From: DATAFO01 sp046728935
GTDB taxonomy: Bacteria; Actinomycetota; Thermoleophilia; Solirubrobacterales; 70-9
Assembly: GCA_046728935.1 (NCBI GenBank)
Contig: JBKPFS010000075.1
Coordinates: 1-8,272, forward strand
DNA: 8,272 nt
Direction: 5' to 3'
Part shown: positions 1-7,370 of the stretch, one piece after another
Numbering within the stretch: position 1 is the stretch's first letter
Layout: the number at the start of each line of letters is the position of its first letter
Made by a program: the position numbers and the translations under genes
The notes under the pieces: model-generated
Database searches by the model: none
The model's input: the letters and a program-made list of their open reading frames with translations, nothing else
What the model was told of the DNA's origin: nothing

Positions 1-142
1 CCTGCTCAGCTACAACTTCGATCGCGCCCACACCGGGCGGCTGACGAGGGGGCGGGTGCCCGCGGATATCGTCTTCGGCGCCCGCAAGACGAGGACCGTG
101 AGATGAGCGAGAAGTGTCGCTACATCTCGGGGTTAGCGCACA
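1..142 (+). mobile_element. Right end of an IS481-like insertion sequence (left part outside window)
   Basis: This is the last part of an insertion sequence: the transposase C-terminus (next entry) followed by about 36 bp of non-coding end. Read inward from the right, the tip begins TGTGCGCTAACCCCGAG. A TGT...ACA tip fits the IS481 family. The tip meets ACTAGT at 142-147, and IS481 itself is known to insert at NCTAGN sites and duplicate them. The exact boundary (141 or 142) cannot be fixed because the left end and the second target copy lie outside the window. The family call rests on the transposase tail and the tip together. Confidence 0.6.
2..106 (+). CDS. IS481-family transposase, C-terminal 34 residues (partial)
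   Basis: This is the 3' end of a gene entering from the left edge, open in frame 2 and stopping at TGA 104-106. The 34 visible residues include YNFDRAHTGRLTRGRVP followed by ADIVFGARK. This resembles the C-terminal tail of IS481-like DDE (integrase-core) transposases, where a YN-x2-R-x-H-x-GR segment follows the last catalytic glutamate. The catalytic residues are outside the window, so activity cannot be judged. The stop is followed within 40 bp by the element end, as expected for a compact IS. The call is from memory of the family, and the fragment is short. Confidence 0.6.
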   Translation: MLSYNFDRAHTGRLTRGRVPADIVFGARKTRTVR

Positions 143-220
143 CTAGTCGGACTCGAGCGCGCTGAACGCGGCGATGAGCCGCGATTGCTCGCCGGGCGGC
201 AGCTCGTCCTCGAAGATCAT
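143..220 (-). other. Short ORF (25 codons) downstream of and in frame with sufD
   Basis: Reading the minus strand past the sufD stop (TGA, 265-263), the same frame stays open for 39 codons to TAG at 145-143. It contains an ATG at 220-218, and a GTG directly before it, which would give a 25 or 26 residue acidic peptide (MIFEDELPPGEQSRL...ALESD). The residue composition looks protein-like, but no good ribosome binding site is visible and I do not recognise it. The TAG stop lies inside the ACTAGT that borders the IS. It could be a small gene, the remnant of a gene damaged near the IS, or chance. Confidence 0.25.
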
Positions 221-262
221 CACCGCGTTGCCGCGCCTCGACGCCCTCGAACCGAAGGGCTT

Positions 263-1448
263 TCAGTCACTGGCGGCCAGCAGCGCGCCCAGGCGTCGCT
301 CGAGCTCCGTGGCGAGGGAGTCGCGGATCGGGCCCTCGGCGGTGCGCTCGACCAGCTGCTGGAGGAAGCCCTCCACGATCACGCGCTTGGCCTCGGCCTC
401 GCCGACCCCGCGAGCACGCAGGTAGAAGAGCTGCTCGGCGTCGACCTGGGCGATGGCGGCCGCGTGCGTGCAGCGCACGTCGTCGGCCTCGATCTCGAGG
501 CCCGGGATCGCGTCGGCGTGGGCGCGATCGGAGAGCAGCAGGTTGCGGCTCTCCTGGAAGGCGTCGGTGCGCTGGGCGCCGGGGTCGACCCGGATCATCC
601 CCCGCCAGACGGCCGTGGCGCGCTCGCCGAGGACGCCGCGGAAGGCGAGGTCGGAGTTTGTGTCCTCGGCGGCGTGCTCCTGGGTGGTGTCGTAGTCGAG
701 GTGCTGGCTGCCGCCGCCGGCGTAGGCGCCGGTGACGCGCGCGCTCGAGCCGCGCCCGACGAGCTTGGTCTCCATCCGCACCTTGCCGCGCGCCGAGCCG
801 AAGCCGAGCGCCACCCACTCGAGGCTTGCGTCCCGGTCCACCTCCGCTCGCTGGGTCGCGAACACCCAGCTGCGATCCGAGAGGTCCTGCTGGCAGATGT
901 AGCGGAGCGTCGCCCCCTGCCCCACGATCAGCTCGACGACGCCGTTGAAGAGCCCCTCGCCTTCGGAGGTGTAGCGCTCCCAGACCTCGGCCTCGGCGCC
1001 CTCCTCGAGCACGATGAGCGCCCGCCAGTTGAGCGCCAGGTCGCCGTCGCCGGCGATCGTCAGCCGCACGGGCTCGGCCAGCCGAGCTCCGCGGGGCACG
1101 TAGACGAGCACGCCGTCGCGCCAGGCGGACTCGTTGCGGGCCACGAAGGGGTCATCGGCGGGGACCACCGAGCCGTAGCGGTCGCGAACTACGTCGCCGA
1201 GCCGCGCCGCCGCCTCGGCGAGCGGCATCACGACCGGCGGGCCGTCCGCGACGTCCACGCCGTCCTCCATGCCATCGACCCTCGCTATCCCCTGGGCGAA
1301 GCCGTCGATCTCGAGCCCGGAGAGGTCGGTGAACTCCCAGCCCTTCTGCTTCGGACCGGGTAGCTCGAGCTTGCGGGCGAGCGTCTTCGCCCGGTCCCGC
1401 CGCTCGCTCAGCCAGTCCGGTTCTACCTGGTGGGGAGCAGCCGCGCCA

Positions 1449-1456
<8 letters not shown>
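263..1456 (-). CDS. sufD: SufD, Fe-S cluster assembly scaffold subunit
   Basis: SufD is a subunit of the cytosolic SufBCD scaffold. It pairs with SufB through the beta-helix core and docks one SufC. The 397-residue product has the usual SufD layout: a helical N-terminus with KGWEFTDLS (residues 38-46), a beta-helix core, and a C-terminal block with QESRNLLLSD (301-310), EADDVRCTH (323-331) and EQLFYLRARG (341-350). C329 and H331 match the conserved C-x-H at the SufB-SufD interface, although the usual CSHGA reads CTHAA here. The start is TTG at 1456-1454, overlapping the sufB stop by 8 bp. I accept it because GGAGGG lies 5 bp upstream inside sufB and no other start codon is seen before the conserved region. 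It is the last gene of the rieske-sufB-sufD unit and translationally coupled to sufB. No clear terminator follows. Confidence 0.95.
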
Positions 1457-2906
<1,450 letters not shown>

Positions 2907-2913
2907 TTGGGCT

Positions 2914-3237
2914 CTAGATCTCCAGCTTCACTTCGTCGCCGTCCACGCGCACCTCGAAGATCTCGACGGGCTGGTAGGCGGGAAGGGTCTTCGGACGGCC
3001 GGTGCGCAGATCGAACAGCGAGCCGTGTCGTGGACACTCCACGGTACAGGAACCCGCGTCGAACTCACCCTCCGCGAGCGGCCCGTCGTCATGCGAGCAG
3101 CGATCCTCGATCGCCACGAGCGCGCCGCCGCAGTTGAAGACGCCGATCTTGCGACCGTCGACCTCGACCAGGCGCATCGCGCCGTCGGGCAGCTCGTCGA
3201 GCGAGCACACGGTGATTGGGTTGGTGGCGGTCGTCAC
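2914..3237 (-). CDS. Rieske-type [2Fe-2S] ferredoxin of the suf locus
   Basis: This is a small soluble one-domain Rieske protein of 107 residues, with no signal peptide or membrane segment. It belongs to the group annotated as non-heme iron oxygenase ferredoxin subunits, which is common inside actinobacterial suf operons. Cluster ligands are clear: C47-x-H49 in DRCSHDDGPL and C68-x2-H71 in ECPRHGSLFD. An electron-transfer role in cluster assembly or repair is inferred from context; no function is shown by sequence. The start is GTG at 3237-3235, preceded by a strong GGAGGT 8 bp upstream. It is the first gene of the rieske-sufB-sufD unit, with a TAAAAT -10 candidate 22 bp upstream of the start. 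In many actinobacteria this gene lies after sufD instead. Confidence 0.9.
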   Translation of the reverse strand: MTTATNPITVCSLDELPDGAMRLVEVDGRKIGVFNCGGALVAIEDRCSHDDGPLAEGEFDAGSCTVECPRHGSLFDLRTGRPKTLPAYQPVEIFEVRVDGDEVKLEI

Positions 3238-3245
3238 TTATTCCT

Positions 3246-3269
3246 ACCTCCGAAGTCGGATTTTAGCGA
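3246..3269 (-). promoter_or_regulatory. Promoter -10 with TCGCTA motif, and ribosome binding site, for rieske-sufB-sufD
   Basis: On the minus strand, TCGCTAAAAT (3269-3260) includes TAAAAT, a good -10 box and conspicuously AT-rich here. A CCGA-CT-TCGG dyad follows it directly, and then GGAGGT (3251-3246), 8 bp before the GTG start. No convincing -35 is seen at 16-18 bp. The same TCGCTAnnnT stands before sufU and rrf2. Confidence 0.5.
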
Positions 3270-3347
3270 GGACCCTTGATCCCACCTCGGCCGGTCGGAT
3301 GCCTCCGCGATCGCTTGAAGATGGTCGCCGTCGACTGACGGCTCTAG

Positions 3348-3776
3348 CTAGATCTTCTCCGCCTCGGCGGGGTCGCCGGGGAGGCCCTCTTCCTCCCAGT
3401 CGGCGGCGTCGCCGAGCGCGGCCGATTTGATCACCTTGAGCCCGAGCAGCGCGCACTTGATGCGCGTCGCCGAGATGTCGATGCCGAGCAGGTCGAGGAC
3501 GAACTCCTTGTCGAGGCGCAGCAGCTCCTCGCGGGTCTTGCCCGCGAGCTCCTCGGTGAGCATCGACGTCGCGGCTGTCGAGATCGCGCAGCCCTTGCCC
3601 TCGAACGTCACGTCGGCGACCCGCCCCTCGTCGTCGAGCGTGATGAACACGTGCTGCTCGTCGCCGCAGAACGGGTTCACGTCCTCGAACTCGAGGTCGA
3701 AGGCCTCGGGCCGGCCGAAGTTCCGCGGCCGCTTGTAATGCTCGAGGATGTTCTCGCGATAGAGCTGCTCGTCCAT
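3348..3776 (-). CDS. sufU: SufU, zinc-dependent sulfur acceptor / IscU-fold protein
   Basis: SufU accepts persulfide sulfur from SufS and delivers it to SufBCD. The ATG start at 3776-3774 gives 142 residues beginning MDEQLYRENILEHYKRPRNFG, the normal N-terminus of the family; a longer reading from TTG at 3869 adds unconserved sequence and is rejected. Zinc/sulfur ligands are present: C37 and D39 in NPFCGDE, C63 in GKGCAIS, and C108 in RIKCALLG. As in SufU, lysine rather than IscU's histidine precedes the last cysteine. However, only 44 residues lie between C63 and C108, against about 61-63 in B. subtilis or M. tuberculosis SufU from memory. The insertion that marks SufU is therefore missing and the spacing is like IscU. 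The usual tryptophan after KCALLG is leucine. No Shine-Dalgarno is seen, so it may be leaderless. Confidence 0.92.
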   Translation of the reverse strand: MDEQLYRENILEHYKRPRNFGRPEAFDLEFEDVNPFCGDEQHVFITLDDEGRVADVTFEGKGCAISTAATSMLTEELAGKTREELLRLDKEFVLDLLGIDISATRIKCALLGLKVIKSAALGDAADWEEEGLPGDPAEAEKI

Positions 3777-3778
3777 TG

Positions 3779-3795
3779 GATCGAGCGTAGCGATC
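3779..3795 (-). promoter_or_regulatory. Candidate sufU promoter -10 with TCGCTA motif in a perfect dyad
   Basis: The minus strand reads TCGCTACGCT (3793-3784). TACGCT fits TAnnnT and ends 7 bp before the A of the ATG, which would make a leaderless transcript, consistent with the absence of a ribosome binding site. The box is centred in a perfect inverted repeat, GATCG-N7-CGATC (3779-3795), which could be an operator. No consensus -35 is visible. Confidence 0.4.
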
Positions 3796-3822
3796 GGCTC
3801 CACCGGGGACGGCTCGGAGCGC

Positions 3823-3851
3823 TTGCGCGCCGCGCCTGGCGTGGATAGGGT
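3823..3851 (+). promoter_or_regulatory. Promoter of the beta-helix gene
   Basis: TTGCGC (3823-3828), a 17 bp spacer and TAGGGT (3846-3851) form a sigma-70-like promoter pointing right. Transcription would start near 3858 and give a leader of about 40 nt. It stands back to back with the sufU promoter in the 122 bp divergent gap. Confidence 0.45.
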
Positions 3852-3869
3852 CGCCTGACCAGTGAGCAA

Positions 3870-3885
3870 GCCCGACGGATCGGGC
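3870..3885 (+). promoter_or_regulatory. Leader hairpin next to the ribosome binding site of the beta-helix gene
   Basis: A perfect 6 bp inverted repeat, GCCCGA-CGGA-TCGGGC, has a 4-nt loop and lies in the predicted leader. It ends directly against the Shine-Dalgarno GGAGGG (3886-3891), which is 7 bp before the ATG. It could modulate ribosome access or be a DNA operator. Confidence 0.4.
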
Positions 3886-3898
3886 GGAGGGAGCGAGT

Positions 3899-5239
3899 AT
3901 GAATCGTCGATTCAAGGCCCTGACCGGGGCGGGCATTTCGCTCGGCGCAGTGCTCGCCGCGCCGGCGGTCGCCGAGGCGGAGGACATCACCGTCACGAAC
4001 CTGAACGAGGGCGGCAGCGGGAGCCTGCGCGACGCGGTCGAGGAGGCGGATCTCGATCCGGACAGCGACCGCATCCTCTTCGCGTCGAGCCTCTCCGGCA
4101 CGATCGAGCTCGCCGACGACCTCATCCGCATCGATTCGCCGATGGAGATCCTCGGCCCGGGAGCGCGGACGCTGACCGTGGATGCCACCCCCGGCGCCGG
4201 GCGGGCCTTCACCGTCTACGCAGGCGCTGGCGAGGAGGCGGTGATCTCGGGGCTGACTGTGAACGGCGCCTCCGGATATGCATACGGCGGCGCGATCTTC
4301 CACGGCACCGGCGCACTGACGATCGAGAGGTCCACGATCACCGGCGGCGAAGCGAGCAGTGGCGGCGGTCTGTGGAACGCGAGCAACGGCGACGGCACCA
4401 CGATCATCGAGTCCACGATCTCCGGCAACACCGCGACGCTGGACGGGGGCGGGTTCTACAACGACGACGACGACCTCGAGGTCCGGAACTCGACCATCTC
4501 GGGCAACGAGGCGGGGGACCAGGGCGGCGGCGGCTACCTCAAGGTGTCCGACCCCAGCACCGTGCTGATCGCGAACTCGACCGTGACCGAGAACGAGGCG
4601 GCGTCCAACTTCGGCGGCGGCGGCCTCTACGAGAACACCAGCGGCGCGACGATCCGCGGCTCGATCATCGCCAACAACAGCGACGGCGACGGCAGCGCCC
4701 CCGACCTCGACGACGGTGTCTGGGCCACCTCGTTCAGCCTGATCGGCGATACGACGGGCGCCGTCATCGTGGACGACGGCGGCAACGTGCTGGACGTCGG
4801 CGCGAACCTGGCGCCGCTCGCGAACAACGGCGGGCCCACGAACACTCACGCGTTCAAGGGCAGCCCGGCGCGGAACGCCGGTCCCGGGGACGCGCCGCCC
4901 CACGATCAACGCGGCGCGCCCCGCAAGGGCCAGCCCGACATCGGCGCCTACGAGCTCACCAAGTGCAAGGGCGTGGCCGTGAACTTCGTCGGCACCGACG
5001 GCAAGGACAAGTTCAGGGGCACCAAGAAGAAGGACGGCATGCTCGGGCTGGAGGGCAACGACGTGCTGAAGGGCAAGAAGGGCAAGGACGGCCTCTGCGG
5101 CGGGCCCGGCAAGGACAAGCTGAACGGGGGCCCTGGCAAGGACAAGCTGAACGGCGGCCCGGGGAAGGACAAGCTCAAGGGCGGGCCGGGCAAGGACAAG
5201 CTCGTCGGCGGCCCGGGAAAGGACAAGGAGATCCAGTAG
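3899..5239 (+). CDS. Secreted parallel beta-helix protein with RTX-like lysine-rich C-terminal repeats
   Basis: A predicted exported protein of 446 residues. The N-terminus is a Sec signal peptide: MNRRFK, then a hydrophobic stretch, with likely cleavage after AEA (residue 27). Residues about 30-110 begin with VTNLNEGGSGSLRDAV, typical of bacterial right-handed beta-helix surface proteins. Residues about 113-310 hold repeating coils (SGLTVNG, ERSTITGGEAS, ESTISGNTA, RNSTISGNEA, ANSTVTENEA) rich in G, N and S/T. A segment ending GQPDIGAYEL (344-353) closes the helix domain. Residues 363-445 are RTX-like nonapeptides ending in five copies of GGPGKDK-x-x. C356 and C400 flank the first repeats and could form a disulfide. 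Known relatives of this architecture include adhesins and polysaccharide-binding or polysaccharide-degrading proteins; no catalytic site is evident. It is unrelated to Fe-S assembly and lies opposite in strand to its suf neighbours. Confidence 0.85.
   Translation: MNRRFKALTGAGISLGAVLAAPAVAEAEDITVTNLNEGGSGSLRDAVEEADLDPDSDRILFASSLSGTIELADDLIRIDSPMEILGPGARTLTVDATPGAGRAFTVYAGAGEEAVISGLTVNGASGYAYGGAIFHGTGALTIERSTITGGEASSGGGLWNASNGDGTTIIESTISGNTATLDGGGFYNDDDDLEVRNSTISGNEAGDQGGGGYLKVSDPSTVLIANSTVTENEAASNFGGGGLYENTSGATIRGSIIANNSDGDGSAPDLDDGVWATSFSLIGDTTGAVIVDDGGNVLDVGANLAPLANNGGPTNTHAFKGSPARNAGPGDAPPHDQRGAPRKGQPDIGAYELTKCKGVAVNFVGTDGKDKFRGTKKKDGMLGLEGNDVLKGKKGKDGLCGGPGKDKLNGGPGKDKLNGGPGKDKLKGGPGKDKLVGGPGKDKEIQ
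5099..5233 (+). repeat. 27-bp tandem repeat, 5 copies, coding for GGPGKDKxx
   Basis: Five consecutive 9-codon units encode GGPGKDKLN, GGPGKDKLN, GGPGKDKLK, GGPGKDKLV and GGPGKDKEI. They fit the RTX frame GGxGxDxUx (U is hydrophobic) except in the last unit. The DNA copies are closely similar but not identical, so recent expansion or copy-number variation is possible. Confidence 0.9.
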
Positions 5240-5291
5240 GCGACGGCTGCAGCCTTTTCGGACCCATAGGTCAGAGAATGCTGCAGTCGCC
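5239..5291. terminator. Imperfect inverted repeat between the convergent beta-helix and sufS genes
   Basis: GGCGA (5239-5243), a 3-base bulge and CTGCAG (5247-5252) can pair with CTGCAG (5281-5286) and TCGCC (5287-5291) across a 28-base loop. It sits in the 66 bp between the two stop codons, where a bidirectional terminator is expected. However, there is no T-run and the loop is long, so the call is weak. Confidence 0.2.
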
Positions 5292-5305
5292 GGCTCGAGG
5301 CCGCG

Positions 5306-6577
5306 CTAACCGAGCCCGAACACACGCCGCGCGTCGTGGAGCCCCTCGACGAGGCGGTCGACCTCGTCGGGAGTCGTGTAGACGCCGAAGCTCGCGCGGG
5401 TGGTGGCCGGGACGCCGAGGCGGTCCATCAGCACCTGCGCGCAGTGGTGGCCGGCGCGCAGGGCGACGCCGTGGCGATCGAGGATCTCCGCGACGTCGTG
5501 GGCGTGCACGCCCTCGAGCTCGAAGGAGACCGGCCCGATCCGGTCCGGCCCGCGTGGAGGGCCGAACACCCGCAGGTCGGGAACCTCGACCACGCGGCCG
5601 AGCGCGTAGTCGGCGATCTCGCGCTCGTGGGCGAGCGTCGCCTCCATGCCGAGGCCGTCGAGCCAGCGGAAGGCCGCCGCCATTCCGATCGCCTGCGCGA
5701 TCGCGGGCGTCCCGGCCTCGAAGCGGGTCGGCGGGTCGGCGTACGTGGTTCCCTCGCGCGTGACCTTCCGGATCATCGAGCCACCACCGAGGAAGGGCGG
5801 CATCTCGGCGAGCAGCTCGAGCCGTCCCCACAGCGCCCCGATGCCGGTCGGCCCGTACGCCTTGTGGCCCGTGAGGGCGTAGAAGTCGATCCCCAGCTCC
5901 GCCATGTCGAGCGGCAGCTTCGGCGCGGCCTGGGCGCCGTCGGCGAGCACGAGCGCGCCGGCGTCGTGGGCCAGGCGGGAGATCTCCGCGAGCGGGTTGA
6001 GCGTGCCGAGCACGTTCGAGACATGGGCCACGCCGACCAGCTTCGGCCCCCGCTCGAGCAGCCGCTCGAGCTCGGAGAGGTCGAGCACCCCCTCATCGGT
6101 CACCGGCGCCCAGTCGACCTCGGCGCCGGACGCCCCGGCGAGGAGCTGCCACGGGACGATGTTCGAGTGGTGCTCCATCTCCGTGAGCAGGATCCGATCG
6201 CCCGGCCCCACGTTGGCCGCGCCCCACGAGCGGGCGACGAGGTTGATCGCCTCCGTCGCGTTGCGCACGAAGACGATCTCCCGCCGGTCGGCCGCGCCAA
6301 CGTGATCGGCGACCGTGGCCCGCGCCCCCTCATACGCCGCCGTCGCCTCGGCCGAGAGGGTGTGCGCGCCCCGGTGCACGTTCGAGTGGTGGCGGCGCTC
6401 GTAGCGGTCGACGGCCTGGATCGATGCCAGCACCCGCTGCGAGCTGGCGCCGCTGTCGAGGTAGGAGAGCGGGTGACCGTTCACCTCGCGCTCGAGGGCA
6501 GGGAACGCGGCGCGGACCCTGTCGATCGGGTACGCCTCAACCGCGGGCACGTAGCCTGTCGTCGCCACGGGCTTCAT
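5306..6577 (-). CDS. sufS: SufS, group II cysteine desulfurase
   Basis: SufS is a PLP enzyme that converts cysteine to alanine and holds the sulfur as a persulfide for SufU. The 423-residue length is normal for SufS. Visible active-site features are YLDSGASSQ (39-47), EHHSNIVPW (135-143) with H137 expected to stack on PLP, ADGAQ (212-216), TGHK with PLP lysine K239, and RAGHHCAQ (374-381) with catalytic C379. H360 in HAHD lies 19 residues before C379, the spacing of B. subtilis H342 and C361, the histidine used for zinc-ligand swapping with SufU. This suggests it works with SufU. The usual proline after CAQ is valine. The ATG overlaps the sufC stop by 4 bp (ATGA), so it is co-translated with sufC. 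It is separated from sufU by the beta-helix gene. Confidence 0.97.
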   Translation of the reverse strand: MKPVATTGYVPAVEAYPIDRVRAAFPALEREVNGHPLSYLDSGASSQRVLASIQAVDRYERRHHSNVHRGAHTLSAEATAAYEGARATVADHVGAADRREIVFVRNATEAINLVARSWGAANVGPGDRILLTEMEHHSNIVPWQLLAGASGAEVDWAPVTDEGVLDLSELERLLERGPKLVGVAHVSNVLGTLNPLAEISRLAHDAGALVLADGAQAAPKLPLDMAELGIDFYALTGHKAYGPTGIGALWGRLELLAEMPPFLGGGSMIRKVTREGTTYADPPTRFEAGTPAIAQAIGMAAAFRWLDGLGMEATLAHEREIADYALGRVVEVPDLRVFGPPRGPDRIGPVSFELEGVHAHDVAEILDRHGVALRAGHHCAQVLMDRLGVPATTRASFGVYTTPDEVDRLVEGLHDARRVFGLG

Positions 6578-7341
6578 AAGGCCGCCGCCTCGACCTCCTC
6601 GCGGATCCAGCCGTAGCCTTTGTCCTCGAGCTCGGCGACCAGCTCCGGGCCGCCCTCCTTGACGATCCGCCCGTCGTACATCACGTGCACGAAGTCCGGC
6701 TCGACGAGGTGGAGGATGCGCTGGTAGTGGGTGATGATCAGCACGCCCATATCGGGGCCTGCGACCTGGTTGACGCCCTCAGCGACCGTGCGCAGGGCGT
6801 CGATGTCGAGCCCGGAGTCGGTCTCGTCGAGCACGGCGAGCTTGGGGCGCAGGATCGCCAGCTGGAGGATCTCCATCCGCTTCTTCTCACCGCCCGAGAA
6901 GCCGTCGTTGACGTAGCGGCTCGAGAACTCCTTGGGGATGTTCACCAGCCCCATCGCCTCCTCGGTCAGATTGCGGAAGTCCTTCAGCTTCACCTCCTCG
7001 GCGCCCTGCGCCTCGCGGTGGGCGTTGAGCGCCATCCGCAGGTACTTGGCGACGGTCACCCCCGGGATCGCGACCGGGTACTGGAAGGCCATGAACAGGC
7101 CGGCCCGGGCCCGCTCCTCCGGGGCGGCCTCGGTGATGTCCTCGCCGTCGAAGACGATCTCGCCCTCGGTCACCTCGAACGCCGGGTGCCCCATGATCGC
7201 GTTGGCGAGGGTGGACTTCCCTGAGCCATTGGGTCCCATCAGGGCGTGGATCTGTCCTCGGGACACCTCGAGGTCGAGGCCCTTGAGGATCTCCTTGTCC
7301 TCGGCGCTGACGTGAAGGTTGCGGATCTCGAGATCAGCCAT
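6574..7341 (-). CDS. sufC: SufC, ABC-type ATPase of the SufBCD complex
   Basis: SufC is a soluble ABC ATPase whose dimerisation drives conformational change in SufB-SufD; it is not a transporter. The 255 residues contain Walker A GPNGSGKST (36-44), Q-loop Q87 in FQYP, signature FSGGEKKR (148-155), Walker B with LAVLDETDSGLD (168-179) and H-loop H205. ETDSGLD is the SufC form of the Walker B/D-loop. The ATG at 7341 is chosen over longer readings because MADLEIRNLHV is the standard N-terminus and GGAG lies 4 bp upstream. It follows rrf2 by 29 bp and overlaps sufS by ATGA. Its last codon is a rare TTA leucine, forced by the overlap sequence TTATGA. It is encoded apart from its partners sufB and sufD. 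Confidence 0.97.
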   Translation of the reverse strand: MADLEIRNLHVSAEDKEILKGLDLEVSRGQIHALMGPNGSGKSTLANAIMGHPAFEVTEGEIVFDGEDITEAAPEERARAGLFMAFQYPVAIPGVTVAKYLRMALNAHREAQGAEEVKLKDFRNLTEEAMGLVNIPKEFSSRYVNDGFSGGEKKRMEILQLAILRPKLAVLDETDSGLDIDALRTVAEGVNQVAGPDMGVLIITHYQRILHLVEPDFVHVMYDGRIVKEGGPELVAELEDKGYGWIREEVEAAAL

Positions 7342-7370
7342 TCGTCTCCAGTTTCGGGTTGCGCCGCCGC

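Noticed and set aside
3777..3869. N-terminal extension of SufU from TTG at 3869, or from GTG 27 bp before the ATG
   Set aside because: The added residues are not of SufU type, and MDEQLYRENILEHYK matches the usual start. The extension would also cover the promoter region.
3244..4909. Minus-strand open frames of 322 and 410 codons opposite the beta-helix gene and sufU
   Set aside because: The plus-strand reading has a signal peptide, repeat structure, ribosome binding site and promoter. The minus readings have none and conflict with the sufU frame.
5336..6616. Plus-strand 426-codon open frame opposite sufS
   Set aside because: It is a shadow of sufS with no domain signature, and it also runs into sufC antisense.
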